Both the position numbers and the translations under genes were made by a program. From assembly GCA_015039365.1 (NCBI GenBank), contig WION01000370.1, positions 1 through 51,970 of the forward strand: a DNA stretch of 51,970 nucleotides. Reading direction: 5' to 3'. The DNA comes from Amanita rubescens (taxonomy: Eukaryota > Basidiomycota > Agaricomycetes > Agaricales > Amanitaceae). How positions within the stretch are numbered: the stretch's first letter is position 1; the number at the start of each line of letters is the position of its first letter. Under the pieces are notes generated by a model. That model searched no databases. It had not been told where the DNA came from and saw only the letters and a list, made by a program, of their open reading frames with translations. Below, in pieces: positions 22,860 to 33,765 of the stretch.

Positions 22860-23360
22860 TTATGATCGAGATATGGTACCCATATTGTCTATGGGAGGAG
22901 CCCCAGAAACAAACGTTTTTGAACGTGGGTCGAGCAAATTCGGGAATCTCGACTCGAGATGTCGGAGTAAGCCCTTCTGCGGAGCCGCGACGGGGATGGG
23001 AACGTCCGCGGGCGAAGGTGTTGGCTCAGGTCTGGGAGACGAGGTAGCGGTACCGATGGTGACTTGGTCTCGCGAAGCACTCGTGGGTCTTCCTGCTTGA
23101 AGTGCGCGTGCCTCGTCATCAATATCATCGAAAGAGTCCTGCTTGACAGCAGATATGGAATATGACCATATACCGACGGCAAATGCGCCCAGTGCGATGC
23201 CAGTGATTGCATTTCTGAGGCGGAACGGCTCCCTGGCCCTGCGAAGGCCCGGAGACATTGCCTGTTGTTAATGAGTAAAAAGTCGTATAGAGAATGAGTA
23301 ACGTACCCCCGGGGTAGGACGGTACGAAGCGGCAGCAGCTTTGCGGTCGATGTAGGACAT
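22860..23360 (-). CDS. COA3: Cytochrome c oxidase assembly factor 3
   Basis: Inner mitochondrial membrane protein that stabilises and regulates translation of Cox1. Two exons: MSYIDRKAAAASYRPTPG from 23360, then (after an intron of about 50 nt starting GTACGT) AMSPGLRRAREPFRLRNAIT and the single TM segment GIALGAFAVGIWSYSI. The motif SPGLRRAREPxRxRNA plus one TM with a YSI end is characteristic of COA3/CCDC56. The C-terminal 80 residues are polar and low in conservation. Stop TAA at 22860-22862. Divergent from the four-TM gene. Confidence 0.88.
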
Positions 23361-23510
23361 GTGGTGTATGACTAAGCGAAGTGAGGCAGCTTTGTCATCA
23401 GTCGTGGGAATATTCAAGTCCCCTTTCGATTTGGCAGCGAAAGCATTCTTGACAAATGGCCAGATTTATGCCGAGGTAATTTCGTGTCTCTCTTCTCTTT
23501 CTCTGCGCTC

Positions 23511-24527
23511 ATGCGTTCCTCCAAATTATACAGAGTTGCAGCATTCGTAGTCGCTTTCTTCGGTCTCCTCACAAATCTCATTGCCGCTGCTCAGTTTATT
23601 ACGCTTTGGCACAACTTCAAGTGGGAGCTGGACAGCGAATGGGAATGGCTTGGTGATAGATGGCGCTTAGACGGCCTTAGGATCGTTGGAGGCCTCTTCT
23701 GTGCATACTTTGCATCTGCAGCCGCCATCTCTGCAGTAGGCCTTGCAGGTGTCATCAAGGTCGGTCCGCCCCTTTGCCTGCGTGATCACCTCGCTGACCT
23801 TTTCTAGAACAAACCCTCCCTTGTGCGCTTCTTCCGCGACTTCTATATTGCAGACTTTTCGTTCTGCACATCATTTGCCATCATTGTCATCTATGCCGCG
23901 TTCCACACGACTCCGAGAACAGGAATCTGCGAGGAGTTCTCACGGCATCCTGAACTGATGCGAGATATGCAAGAAATGGGAATGAATATTGAAAACTGCG
24001 AGCTCTGGCTGTCCCGTGCTGCGTTGGCTATCGCGGCAGTCATGTTGACACTCATTGTCATCCGCGTACGTGTTCCCAGTCAGAGACGATCGACAGCTTC
24101 CTGATCCGCTCATACACAGCTTCATTTTTTGCTTGCTGTTTCAACTTATTATACAGGGCTTGTTCGCTCGTGCCGTAATTCCTGCGCTTCCAGTCGGGAC
24201 GTCACGTCACACCCTCGCTCACATTCCCGTTCTGACAGCAAACGCATATACCTCCTACCAGCATCGTCAGAAAGCGTTTCGGAGCTGGTGTATGCTCCAG
24301 TGCCGATGAACCGTTTGTCACTTGACATGCGTACCCAGGCCAAGGAAGCATGGGTGTCTGAGACAATGCCGGCCGACCAGACACGTAAGCATCATCATTC
24401 GCGGCGGCACTCGCGTTCCAGCTCGAGCACGAGCAAAGACATCAAAACGGGGACCATATTTTTGCCCATTCAGCCAGGGGAAGGCCTCCTGCCAGCTTAT
24501 AATGACAACACGGACGACAAAGCTTAA
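23511..24527 (+). CDS. Four-TM membrane protein of unknown function
   Basis: Not recognised by name. Three exons: 23511-23759, 23808-24065 and 24120-24527 (introns GTCGGT...TCTAG and GTACGT...CACAG). It begins MRSSKLYRVAAFVVAFFGLL and has four hydrophobic segments: VAAFVVAFFGLLTNLIAAA, IVGGLFCAYFASAAAISAVG, FSFCTSFAIIVIYAAFH and ALAIAAVMLTLIVIR. A loop with two Cys (TGICEEF...MNIENCELW) between TM3 and TM4 could form a disulphide, tetraspanin-like. The C-tail is His/Arg/Ser-rich (RKHHHSRRHSRSSSSTSK). Similar tetraspan proteins are frequent in basidiomycetes. An upstream ATG-led frame (about 23369-23476) ends in a possible donor but does not join in frame; it may be a uORF. Confidence 0.7.
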
Positions 24528-26009
24528 CTCGGCCCGAGTTCCACCCTCTTTCCTCTTCTTTTCTTGTTTTTTTTCTGTCACGCCAGCTATGTATCATGAT
24601 TATCGCATTACATTTCTTTCATTGCATAATTCTCATTCCAGCGCCCACTCATTTCCTCATCTCATCGGTTCCTAGTATTCTCACTCGCCGTTGCCCCTGC
24701 AAAGGCACCGTGATGACGAGTCCTCCGTCTTTCTCCTTTCGGAAAAGAGCTGACTCACGGTGGCCTTTGTAATCGCGAGTCGGATACGTCAGTGCAGGTC
24801 AGCGCCCGCTCAACGATAAATATGATCCGTTTTCATTCCATCTGGTAAACTTATAGCACAAGGGTAGTGACTGTATTTTGTGATTGTAATTACGTATGTC
24901 AATTATCTGTCGATTCCAACCCCCGAATTTGATAATCAAGTATACCAGTCGTAAGTGCGATAAGACCAGGTGATGTCAGTAAGATTTCGTAAACCGAATA
25001 ATGGTCCACTAGGGAGATCGTCCCATTATATCTTGATGAACTTGCAGGAGAATGCAGCATTGTTGCCTGGCGTGTCTGATGTCGGAATGCTGTCTTCCAA
25101 TTGCAAACTACGGAAGTGCATGGCAATATCGCACAAGATATCGTGATTTGTCCTGTGTTCTAAAAATTGTCCCTCGAGAAACGTTCCTTTCCGAATCTAG
25201 TTTAGTGCACACCGTCCGATCGGCCCGCGAAGAGCTATCGGAAAAGAACAAGCTCAGTTTCTCGATGCGTCCCCGGGCCGTGTACCGTTACCAATGCTCG
25301 GTTTCCCTGGCATGTCGGTGGCATTTGTCTGCGGGGCAGCTAGTAACAGGTGGAGAGTGCACAAAAAAGGTCTCGACTCGTTTGTCTATAAAAGCCGTGA
25401 AGAGGATGAAATCGAACCGATAGTGTTTACAAATTACCGGCCGGTAAAGTTGGCTATTGCTGCGGTTCAGGCCTTCATCGTGGTCGTCACAACTCACGCG
25501 ATCCTGGCACCGGCAGCTCAGATATTAAAATAGCCATTGAGCGCATCCACAAATATGGCACGGAGTGTGCAGAAAGAGATCCCCCAAGGAAAGTCACAGA
25601 ATGACGTCATACATCCTGCCTTTACGTATCTAATTCGTATGGTATACCTGTACATTAATATAGCAAACGGGTGTATTAACTGCTGGATAGTACTACGTAT
25701 TCAGCCGTGGTCTGCCCATCCAGTTGGGAGCCTTGCAAGGTGGTCGCAAGGTGCGATGGGAAGTGGCACAGCCACTATTCCAGAATAGGACCATCATGAT
25801 GGCATCCCGGGCCAAGGGGACCAGAAGCCACCGATTAACTCTAGTGAGGATTTCCACTCTTCAGCTATTTCGACTTATGAGTCGGCTGAAGCGGCCGTTT
25901 GCTCGCTTATGCGTGAATACAGAATTAAATGGAGTCTCTTGGGGAAGCCCCTTAGAGGTTTATTGCTCCTTTCGCCTTTTATATCCGTTTGCTCTAATAT
26001 TGTCGGTAG
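24528..26009. other. Gene-poor stretch, no supported gene
   Basis: About 1.5 kb after the four-TM gene. The first 150 bases are probably 3' UTR. Frames up to about 120 residues occur at 25052-25540, including a hydrophobic stretch near 25440-25530, but they overlap in competing frames and show no family. They may be decayed coding sequence. Confidence 0.4.
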
Positions 26010-27142
26010 ATCAAGCTCTGAAGCTTAGCTTCTCCGATGTCAAGTTCTACGACATCGCCGAGTCTGTTGGACTTGAGCGTGAGCAAAAGTTAGACATCGG
26101 AACGTGTCATTCTCGCATCCCCACCGGGCTTTTCAGGTCTATTATGGAGGACATGGATGTTTTCCAGATTCAATATGGTCCGCCACCTTACCAAAAGAAT
26201 GAAAGGACAAGATCCCGTTTCCTCGCTCCGGTGAGATGATTTCCTATGAACGCGCTCAGCTGCGCAAATTGACGCATATAACGACAGATTTTCAATCACT
26301 TGATAGCTTTATTCGGCTTTGCTTATAGAAATCTTCCTGAATCGACCATTGAAGGGCGCGTCGCCACAGGCAGGTTTAATCAATATTTTGGTGTATTCGG
26401 CTCGATCTCGGTTTTGTTCATCGAGACAAAAGTTCGAAATTGGTGATACTGATGCGCATTTGGACGCGGTTGCTTAAGTCATAGCTGAATGTGATTGTGG
26501 GTCATTTGTTTCCTACATCTGATGTGTATTTTATTCATTTGAGCCCACAGTATGTGACTGGAACAACACAACGGAAGGTTTTTACGCACCCATTATTGGC
26601 ATTCTCTGTGACAGGACATCATTCGAATTTTTTTCATTCGATGGAAGTAATCCATGCAAATTCACCCGTGGCTGCCTTTCCGGAGATCCTAAAACATCCC
26701 GCTGTGGTCTACAACTCGCCGATTTCACATTAGAAGGTCGTGCCTCTTTCATTGCTGATCTTCGCCAGATATCCGAGATAATATTTGACCTATTCATGGG
26801 TGCTTATATCATGAGCTTGAGGGCGTCAATCCAAACAGAGAGGAGGAAGAGAGTCAATGCCTAGAAAGAGCATCGAGGAGTGGGACGAAGCATTGAAGTA
26901 TGCTCAAGACGCACATAAGATGTTTCGGAATGCGGAATCCAATCGCAAGGGCGAACACATCGGGTAAGCAAATGTATTGGTTGAAAAGGCGATGAAGACT
27001 CTAGGGCTCAGGTATGACCATATCCCCATGCATCATTTAATGCTAATGTACTGTATGTTTTAGTATTGAATCATTGCCTGTAAATGACCGGACAGATCTC
27101 ATCATAACTGGTTGGGATGATGCAAGAGTTGAAGAGGTGTAA
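26010..27142 (+). pseudogene. Decayed member of an Agaricomycete orphan family (two frameshifts, two stops)
   Basis: A continuous homologous-looking protein is readable only across breaks. Segments: LSFSDVKFYDIAESVG and MEDMDVFQIQYGPPPYQKNE (exon to about 26236); intron 26237-26287; FNHLIALFGFAYRNLPESTI and VFGSISVLFIETK. A one-base excess in AAAA 26428-26431 then shifts to FEIGDTDAHLDAVA, stop TAA 26475-26477, and VIAECD. Intron about 26496-26548 (GTGGGT...CACAG) follows; then CDWNNTTEGFYAPIIGILCD and SFEFFSFDGSNP. A second shift lies in the purine run 26838-26852, before IEEWDEALKYAQDAHKMFRN. A second TAA lies at 26965-26967, and a further intron 27012-27062. Splice sites are still usable, so decay looks recent. 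From memory, related intact proteins occur in multiple copies in mushroom genomes; their function is unknown. Confidence 0.65.
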
Positions 27143-27254
27143 AGATTGGTATACCACTATCCCCAAGTTTCCAACCAGCATACATGTATAATACCAAATG
27201 ACGGACATGCAATTTCGATGACCCCCATATCCTTATCCCAGACGTCGGCGTCTT

Positions 27255-27600
27255 CTCTACTCTAATAACGAAGTGAAACTGCGATGGACAGACTTCCCAA
27301 GCGCCGATCCTCGACGATCCTTTCCAATACGCGAGCCTGGATCACGGCAGCTGTATCTACGTCGTTTCAAGTATCTTGATATTTCAACAGATAAAAGTAG
27401 TAGATAGATAATCGATTGGAAAAGCTGACGGCATTGGAGGGTTGGAGTTGAGTGGCGCGAGAATATTCGTCGACGGCTGCTTGGAGCTTGTAAATGGCCA
27501 CGGCCTCGTTGCCTCGGGATTGGGGTTATTTGCGACGACGATGGTGTGACGGTAATTGACTCGAAGGGCTGGTGGAATCCACGTGACAAGGGCATCGTGG
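27255..27600 (-). pseudogene. TPR co-chaperone-like relic
   Basis: Minus-strand frames together give two tetratricopeptide repeats broken by frameshifts and a stop. VANNPNPE shifts to GNEAVAIYKLQAAVDEYSRA, TQLQPSNAVSFSNR and LLKYQDT, then TGA, NDVDTAAVIQ, a further shift, and a GSALGKSV-like end. The pattern G-N-x-A...A-V-x-x-Y-S-R-A...P-S-N-A-V...S-N-R matches TPRs of the STI1/SGT2/PP5 type. No start, no full-length protein and several breaks, so this is a fragment rather than a working gene. Confidence 0.6.
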
Positions 27601-29954
27601 TGCGAGTCGCGCCACAAGGTCCCTTATTATTGCCAAAGAGAGACGATCTACGCGTCGACGCATGAAGCTTCCCATAAGCTTTCGTCTATGTTTGCTACGC
27701 TCACAGTCCTGATGGATTCCGGAGGGAACCGGGCCTGTTCTTGCTTCAAGAAAACTTTTGGGCGCCAAGAGGCAGAATCGAGCCCATGTTCCGTTGTGCG
27801 ATAATAGGCGTTCTAGCACGCGCTCAATCGTGTCGTGCTGAGATTGATATTGTTGAGACCCGTCTTTTCAAAAATTTCGGGGGTGATCCGTAATGGTGCA
27901 TTTCGGCATGGGAGCCCCGCGATAGATGGAGTGTTGTCCAGAACACTATAGGAGCAGCCAAAATTAAGTAAGGAGCGCAGGCCTGGTTAGGTATTCGAAC
28001 CAGATTCCAAGATCTAGGACGCGGCCTCACGAAAATGGATAGTAGCACAGACAGTATCCCGAAACGTGCACGAATTTGCTTTGCATGGTAATAACCTAGG
28101 ACGATATCATAAGGCACACTTCGAGCATTCCGTTCGATAGACGGCGGCAAGGTCCAGCGAACGGCCATGAGGTGTCAGACAAGAGTGGATGATCAGCGGC
28201 GATCGAGATATTGATTATTGCATCATACACCCCACATCAATTGCTAATGCCACAGCGGAGACAGGAGTCGAGCGCAAACAGGGACCTTGCGCGCTGAGGA
28301 AGCGTAAAAAAATGGCGTGCTTGCAGAAGTATGACCGGAATTCTAGAAAGGCCATGCCCAAACCACGAACAGAGCAGGCCGCCGGAGTAATGTAACGGGG
28401 AAGTTTGAAGCTTGGAGATACATTGGTCAACGGGGATTGCAGAGTGGTGGCAGTCGCCTGCTCCGGGGTCTAGAAAACTGCTTATCGTGAACGTGTCTGG
28501 AGACGCTAGTCCCCTCACCACCAATACGGCTAAAGACACAACGTGAACAAGGGAGTGTGAAACGTTACGAACAACCGTTTGCGGAATCAACGTCCCTTTT
28601 AACCATTAAAAGGTAGTCCCCTTCATTCTCCATACGCCCGTGCATCTGGAGAAATCGAGTTTGGCATTGGAAGATGGACATAAAAGTATAGAAATAATTG
28701 CTGGTGGCTCTGGAATGCTCTAGCAACGCTAAAAAGTAAGGGTAGGACAGATCATTAGAGGAAATTTATCGGTGAACCTCGAATGTTCTAGCGCTGCCAA
28801 AAAAGCGAGAACGGCGTAAGGAACGACAGCGTGTCATTTAATCTAGATACCTGTATCTTGGTTAGCCCACTTGAAATGAGGCGACCACTTTTCCATCGAT
28901 GTGGTTATCAGCAAACGTGAATACGTGCTCAGCCATCCTGGGCCATGAGGATGTCATATAGGCTCGCCCTGGGCGGAAATTACTCGACAACTGAGATGAG
29001 CAATCAGGCTGGGGATGGGAATCGGAGAACGGCGAAGTTTGACATGTTTTTATGCTTGACACACTACAAATTCATGCGGTTCACAGACCACTGGCCACCG
29101 GCTGGTTGCTATGGCATGGAATTATGACACAGGAGAAAAAAATCAGTTCGCCCCGCGAAGTGAGCCATGTTCCAGGCCCAATAACGCCGGCATGTTGGGG
29201 CCTGGAAGCAAACACGGGAGATTCATGTCCCGCGTGGACAGAGGGCTTTCAAGGCGATATCCAGACCTGTCCGTGATCATCGAAAAAAGAGCAAGCTCGG
29301 ATTGGTTAACCAGTATTTCGTAGAGCCGTTGAGCGCGGAGACTTGCGCTAAGTGGGGTATGTGCGCTACGTGCATCGATATCATTAAAATAATCAAATTT
29401 CCAAGCATTGATCTGCGGTAACATGTATGTGGCTCTGCTGAGCCGATCGGATGACTCCCGTATCCGTAGAATAAACGGCATAGGTTAGCAATAGCTTGAG
29501 AATGGCGTATACTCTTGTCATGGAAGAGGAGCCCCGTGGTCGCAGTAATGACGTCGTGGACTCGAAGTTAGACAAACCGGATTGGATGATGGACTGGCAT
29601 GCCACATACGCGAGACGAGAAAATCCGAGGGCCAGAGCTGAAGCCCAAATCATCTGTATAGAGATGCTAAGTTCTAGATTGGCCTGGCCATAACATGAAA
29701 CATTAAAAAATGCCGACCTAAAAAATTCCGCAAGGGTCGACTCGACATACCTTCGGATTGTGGCGCAGACAAGTGAAATAAGCTACAAGCAGGGAAGATC
29801 TAGAGTAATAGACCGGCGATTGGCTCGCTATTGTCGTCCGTGCCGGCTCGAGCCAATGGGAGACGCTGTGCGACCGCTTAGACACTTTTGCCCAGATGGG
29901 TCTCGTTCGCCGGTTATAAACCCAGGCCACATATTTCAACGTCTCTCAGATCTC
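27601..29954. other. Gene-poor stretch with minor repeats
   Basis: About 2.3 kb without a supported gene. Two diverged copies of a 38-40 bp unit (ctcGAATG-TCTAGC...AAAAA) lie at about 28705-28745 and 28772-28812. Minus-strand frames at 28237-28590 (hydrophobic N-terminus) and 29393-29653 (a helix-rich stretch ending TYAVYSTDTGVI) have no intact gene structure. The last 200 bases upstream of 29955 are the promoter of the prolyl hydroxylase gene. Confidence 0.45.
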
Positions 29955-32035
29955 ATGCCCCGCACTCACAGCCGCTCGTCCTCGCCCGCAGAACATGACT
30001 CTGCGAAGCGCCGTAAAACTTCACACTCGCCTACGCCAACCACATCGTCCTTTGCTGACGGTCTTTTTAACGCAGAAAACATCGCTCACCTCAACGACGA
30101 GTATAAAAACAATTTCCCGTTCAAGTATGCAGTTGTAGATCATCTTTTTCAAAACAACTTGCTCGAAAACGTAAAAAATGAGTGTCTCCGAGAGCTCGAC
30201 TTCACGACGAAGGAGACAGATATCTACAAGGTTGATATCTCTTTGGCTATTCTTTCCATCTAATCCGGTGTCGACTTCCAGGTCAACCAAACAGGCGACC
30301 TCGCCTCCCTTAACTACCTCACCCCTGACCAAGTCGCCCTTCTACCCAATCTCCTCACGCTTCGTGATGCCCTTTATTCCATCGAATTCAGACGCTTTCT
30401 TCAGTCCGTCACAAACTGTGGTCCTCTGTCCGGCATAAAGCAGGACATGTCCGTCAACTCGTATACGAATGGATGTCATTTGCTCAACCACGACGACGTC
30501 ATTGGCACACGCCGCGTTTCCTATATTTTATACATGCCTCTTCCGAACTATCAGATGTGGCAACAAGACTGGGGTGGCGCCCTAGAACTCTACCCTGTCA
30601 AGTCTAACGGCGACGGCCAACTAGAACCGGAGCCCGTGCCTTCCAAAAGCATTCCGCCCAGTTGGAATCAGTTCATTTTCTTCGAGGCTCAGCCGGGAAA
30701 AAGTTTTCACTCCGTAGAAGAAGTGGTCGTTGGAGGCGAAAATGACCCGAGAGAGCGGCTGAGCATCAGTGGGTGGTTTCATGCACCACAGGAAGGTGAG
30801 GAAGGCTACGAACCCCTGCATGACTCCGAAGTCAAGAGTTCGCGAGAGCAACTTGTGAGTCTATTTGATTGGCCATTATCTGCGCGCCAGCTCAGTCGAT
30901 GCTTCTAGACATCCGCATCTACCGTATTCAACTCTTATAAGGAAGGTGTAGAGGATATCTTGCTTCCTGATGATGCCTTGCCAGAGGTGCACGTTGACTT
31001 CCTCTCCGAGTACCTGAACCCCGTCTACCTTCAGCCGCGCACAATGAAAGCCCTCGCGGCAAGGTTCGTCGAAGAGTCATCTCTCGAACTTCACTCATTC
31101 CTCAGTCACGAACTCTCCCATGCTCTCGAAATGGGCTTACGGAACCTCGACGCCAAGGACGGATTAGGTGGAGAACGTCAAAAGCGCATACCGCCACACG
31201 CACAAGGGGGAAACGCCATGTGGGCCATCAAGGGCCCTCCCCATAGGTGGCGGTACTGTGTGCTCAAGCGGCCGGAGAAAGGCGCGTTGGCATCTATTGT
31301 TAGACCGCTCGCTAGAAGCTCGGTGAATGATATACTCCGTAGCATTCAAGACGAGCTATTTCCAAGCCCTCCATTCCGTAGCTGGTTAACTCTCATATCG
31401 CGACTTATGCCATTAAGGTGTCACGTCGAGGCTCGACGGTTCCGGCCCGGTCTAGACTACACACTTGCTACGAGCGAGGAAAAAGAGGCACGGTTAGACG
31501 TCGTCCTCGGACTGACTCCGGAAGTGAAGAATGACGTCACGGACAAGGAAAGTAGCAAGCATGCTGCAATGCACGCGGAACGGGGCTGGCAAACAGGCGA
31601 ATGGGGAGGCTGGGAGGTGGGTACCTTTACGTAACCGTCCCAACCTTCTTCGACACCCCTTACTTGCAGTGCTATATGGCGCCTCACGATGAGGAGGACG
31701 ACCCTGCCGTTTACCGTTCTGGCTCTACCAAAAAGTCTCGAGCGAATGGTCACTCGAATAACACTCCGGGTCGCGGCCCGAGCAATCCGGGGTCACCTCT
31801 TGATGGCCCTAGCAGGAGTAAAACGACTACGCCACCAACGCCTACGAGCGACGACGAGGAAGATGAGAGTACGCTTCTTACCGTGCAGCCCGGATTTAAT
31901 CGTCTGCTCCTCGTGCTGCGTGATGAAAAAGTGATGCACTTTGTCAAGTACGTTTCGGCAGCTGCTGAAGGCTCAAGATGGGACATATGCGGTGAATATG
32001 AAGTTGGAATGGTAGCATCCGACGACGAAGATTAA
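29955..32035 (+). CDS. Prolyl 3,4-dihydroxylase, Tpa1/Ofd1/OGFOD1 type
   Basis: Fe(II)/2-oxoglutarate dioxygenase that hydroxylates a proline of ribosomal protein uS12 and, in yeasts, links to translation termination and oxygen sensing. Exons: 29955-30230, 30282-30854, 30909-31616 and 31670-32035. N-terminal basic/Ser leader (a possible nuclear signal: SAKRRKTSHS), then KYAVVDHLFQNNLLENVKNE. The iron motif H-x-D sits in LLNHDDVIGTRRVSYILYMP; the distal His is in KSFHSVEEV, and the 2-OG-binding Arg in RLSISGWFH. The inactive second double-stranded beta-helix domain follows after TSASTVFNSYKEG (LPEVHVDFLSEYLNPVYLQP), with RWRYCVLKRP, an acidic Ser/Thr-rich insert and the C-terminal WDICGEYEVGMVASDDED. 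The length (about 600 residues) fits the family. Confidence 0.93.
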
Positions 32036-32148
32036 TGCAAAAGCTGTGCTTACGTCCGGGTATATGTATCGCGACTGATTGACCTGCACTGCGTCACTAT
32101 TTATTGTGTACGCTGGATATATAAACGAGGCACTCGTATCTAATATAT

Positions 32149-33765
32149 CTAATCAAATTTAATCTTTTTGCCTTGGCTGGGTATAATAGCAACAGACTCG
32201 CGCTGTGCGGAAGCAAGGGCAGCGCCAGGCTTTGAGCGTCCCTTATACTCTCTTTTGCCTGGTTTTGGCGTGCGAGGATCAGGTTTGTCTACACGTTGCC
32301 GTTTAGGCGAACGTTCTGGACTCTCCCCCTCAACCTTAGCGGGCGCCTTTTTCTTTTCCATTTCGTCATCTTTCCGCAATGGCCTCGGCTTTTTACCCAT
32401 TGTTTTCCCATCGGCTAATTTAGACGCGCTCCCAGAACCTTTTGGCGCACCCCTACGGACGGCATCAGGACTGGCGTACTCAACCACAAGCTTTCTTCCG
32501 TTTAAAGAGTAGTTTTTGGGATTGGTCAATGCAGCGGTAGCGTCTTCGGTGCCTACAAAATCGACAAAGGCAAACCTGAAGCAGGGTGACGTTGTGAGTA
32601 ACCAAATCACTATCCCGAGACTCGGAAATGAAATGGGTGAACATACCCTTTGCATAAGCCGCTGTCCTCAAAAGTGCCCATTCGAACCTTGCGAATCCAA
32701 GAGTTGGACTGGGCGCTGGACGGCTCTTTGGACCCGCTCTTCGCCTTTTCTTCTGTTTTGCCTTCCTTGGGTTGATTCGATTGTCTTTTCCCTGGAGAAG
32801 GGAACCGATGGGCGGCCAGCATTTCGATGATATCGGCCTCGGTCGTTTCGAATCCCAGATTGCCGAGGAACAGGGTTGGGCCTGGAGGTTGCTTCTGGAC
32901 CTTGAGGATCTTCTGCGCAGTTTTTGAATGAGTTTTGGGTGCACTGTCCCCTGTCGCGTTGCTAGAGCCGGCTGGCTGGGGTCTGCCTGCAAAGCTGTCA
33001 CCTATTAGAGTTGATGTTAGCTTTAGGCGTGCTGGGAAACAGGCGTAGAGATATTGATCGCACCATCTTTTATGAGTAGCTTACGGCCGATAAGATGCTG
33101 CTCCGACAAGGCAATTGCGCGGGTTTGGGCTTCTGGGGCTGCAAAATCGACATAGGCGAATCTGGCGCGTGCAACGTCAGTTTAATCAGTTGGTGGTTGA
33201 ACGTCGAACGTTTAGGATAAAGATATGCGCACCCCCGATTTTCGAACTTTCGGCCTGGCCCTGGAAGCACCTTTATAGGCATATTGATTCTAGTAACCTC
33301 CCCCGCATCCGCGAAAAATGCCTTTAGATTGTCGACCGTTGTCTTGTACGAAAGATTACCAACCCAAACGGAGTTTTGGCGCTTGGCATTGGAGCTTGCA
33401 GCTGATACATCCGCTCCTGCAGATTTCTTGCGTTTTTGTGTCTTGGATTCTTGAGCCTTGAGCTTTTGTTGCTCCCTTTTCATTTGACGGCGTTTTTCAG
33501 CATGAGAGAGGACTTTCTCTTCTTCTATGGGCTCGCCTTCAGCCTCTTGACGTTTTCGCTTCTTCCCAGTTATCTTCGCGCTCGTGTTTGCAGAGTCTTC
33601 TTCATCCTCCTCCTCTGACGATTCATCACTGTCAATTGCCTCCTCAGATTGAGAATCGACCTCCACACGGTGGGAGCTTTCCGAGTCTGAAGTTTCATTT
33701 TCTAGATCGTCATCTGGCCCTGAAGATGCGGAATCTGGGGAGGATGATTCTGAAGACGGACCCAT
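32149..33765 (-). CDS. Two-RRM nucleolar protein, Nop13/Nop12-like
   Basis: Probable ribosome-biogenesis RNA-binding protein. Exons: 33765-33233, 33161-33064, 33001-32647 and 32575-32149. The N-terminus is very acidic and Ser-rich, then a Lys/Arg/Glu coiled segment (KRRQMKREQQKLKAQESKTQ). RRM1 spans exons 1-2: SVWVGNLSYKTTVDNLKAFF (RNP2) and GFAYVDFAAPEAQTRAI (RNP1, rebuilt over the intron). RRM2: TLFLGNLGFETTEADIIEML, an insert rich in Lys/Ser, then GFAFVDFVGTEDATAAL. The C-tail is basic (SPKRQRVDKPDPRTPKPGKR), ending KKIKFD. Two RRMs with a charged N-terminus match Nop13 better than Nop12; assignment between the two is not certain. The stop is 114 bp from the convergent hydroxylase stop. 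Confidence 0.85.

Noticed and set aside
27990..28020. B-box-like GGTTCGAATACC on the minus strand, a possible tRNA
   Set aside because: The T-arm stem does not pair and no matching A-box, anticodon arm or acceptor stem is present.
24528..29954. Transposon or retroelement in the gene-poor block
   Set aside because: No reverse transcriptase, integrase or transposase motifs, and no terminal repeats that I could find by eye; the block holds pseudogenes instead.
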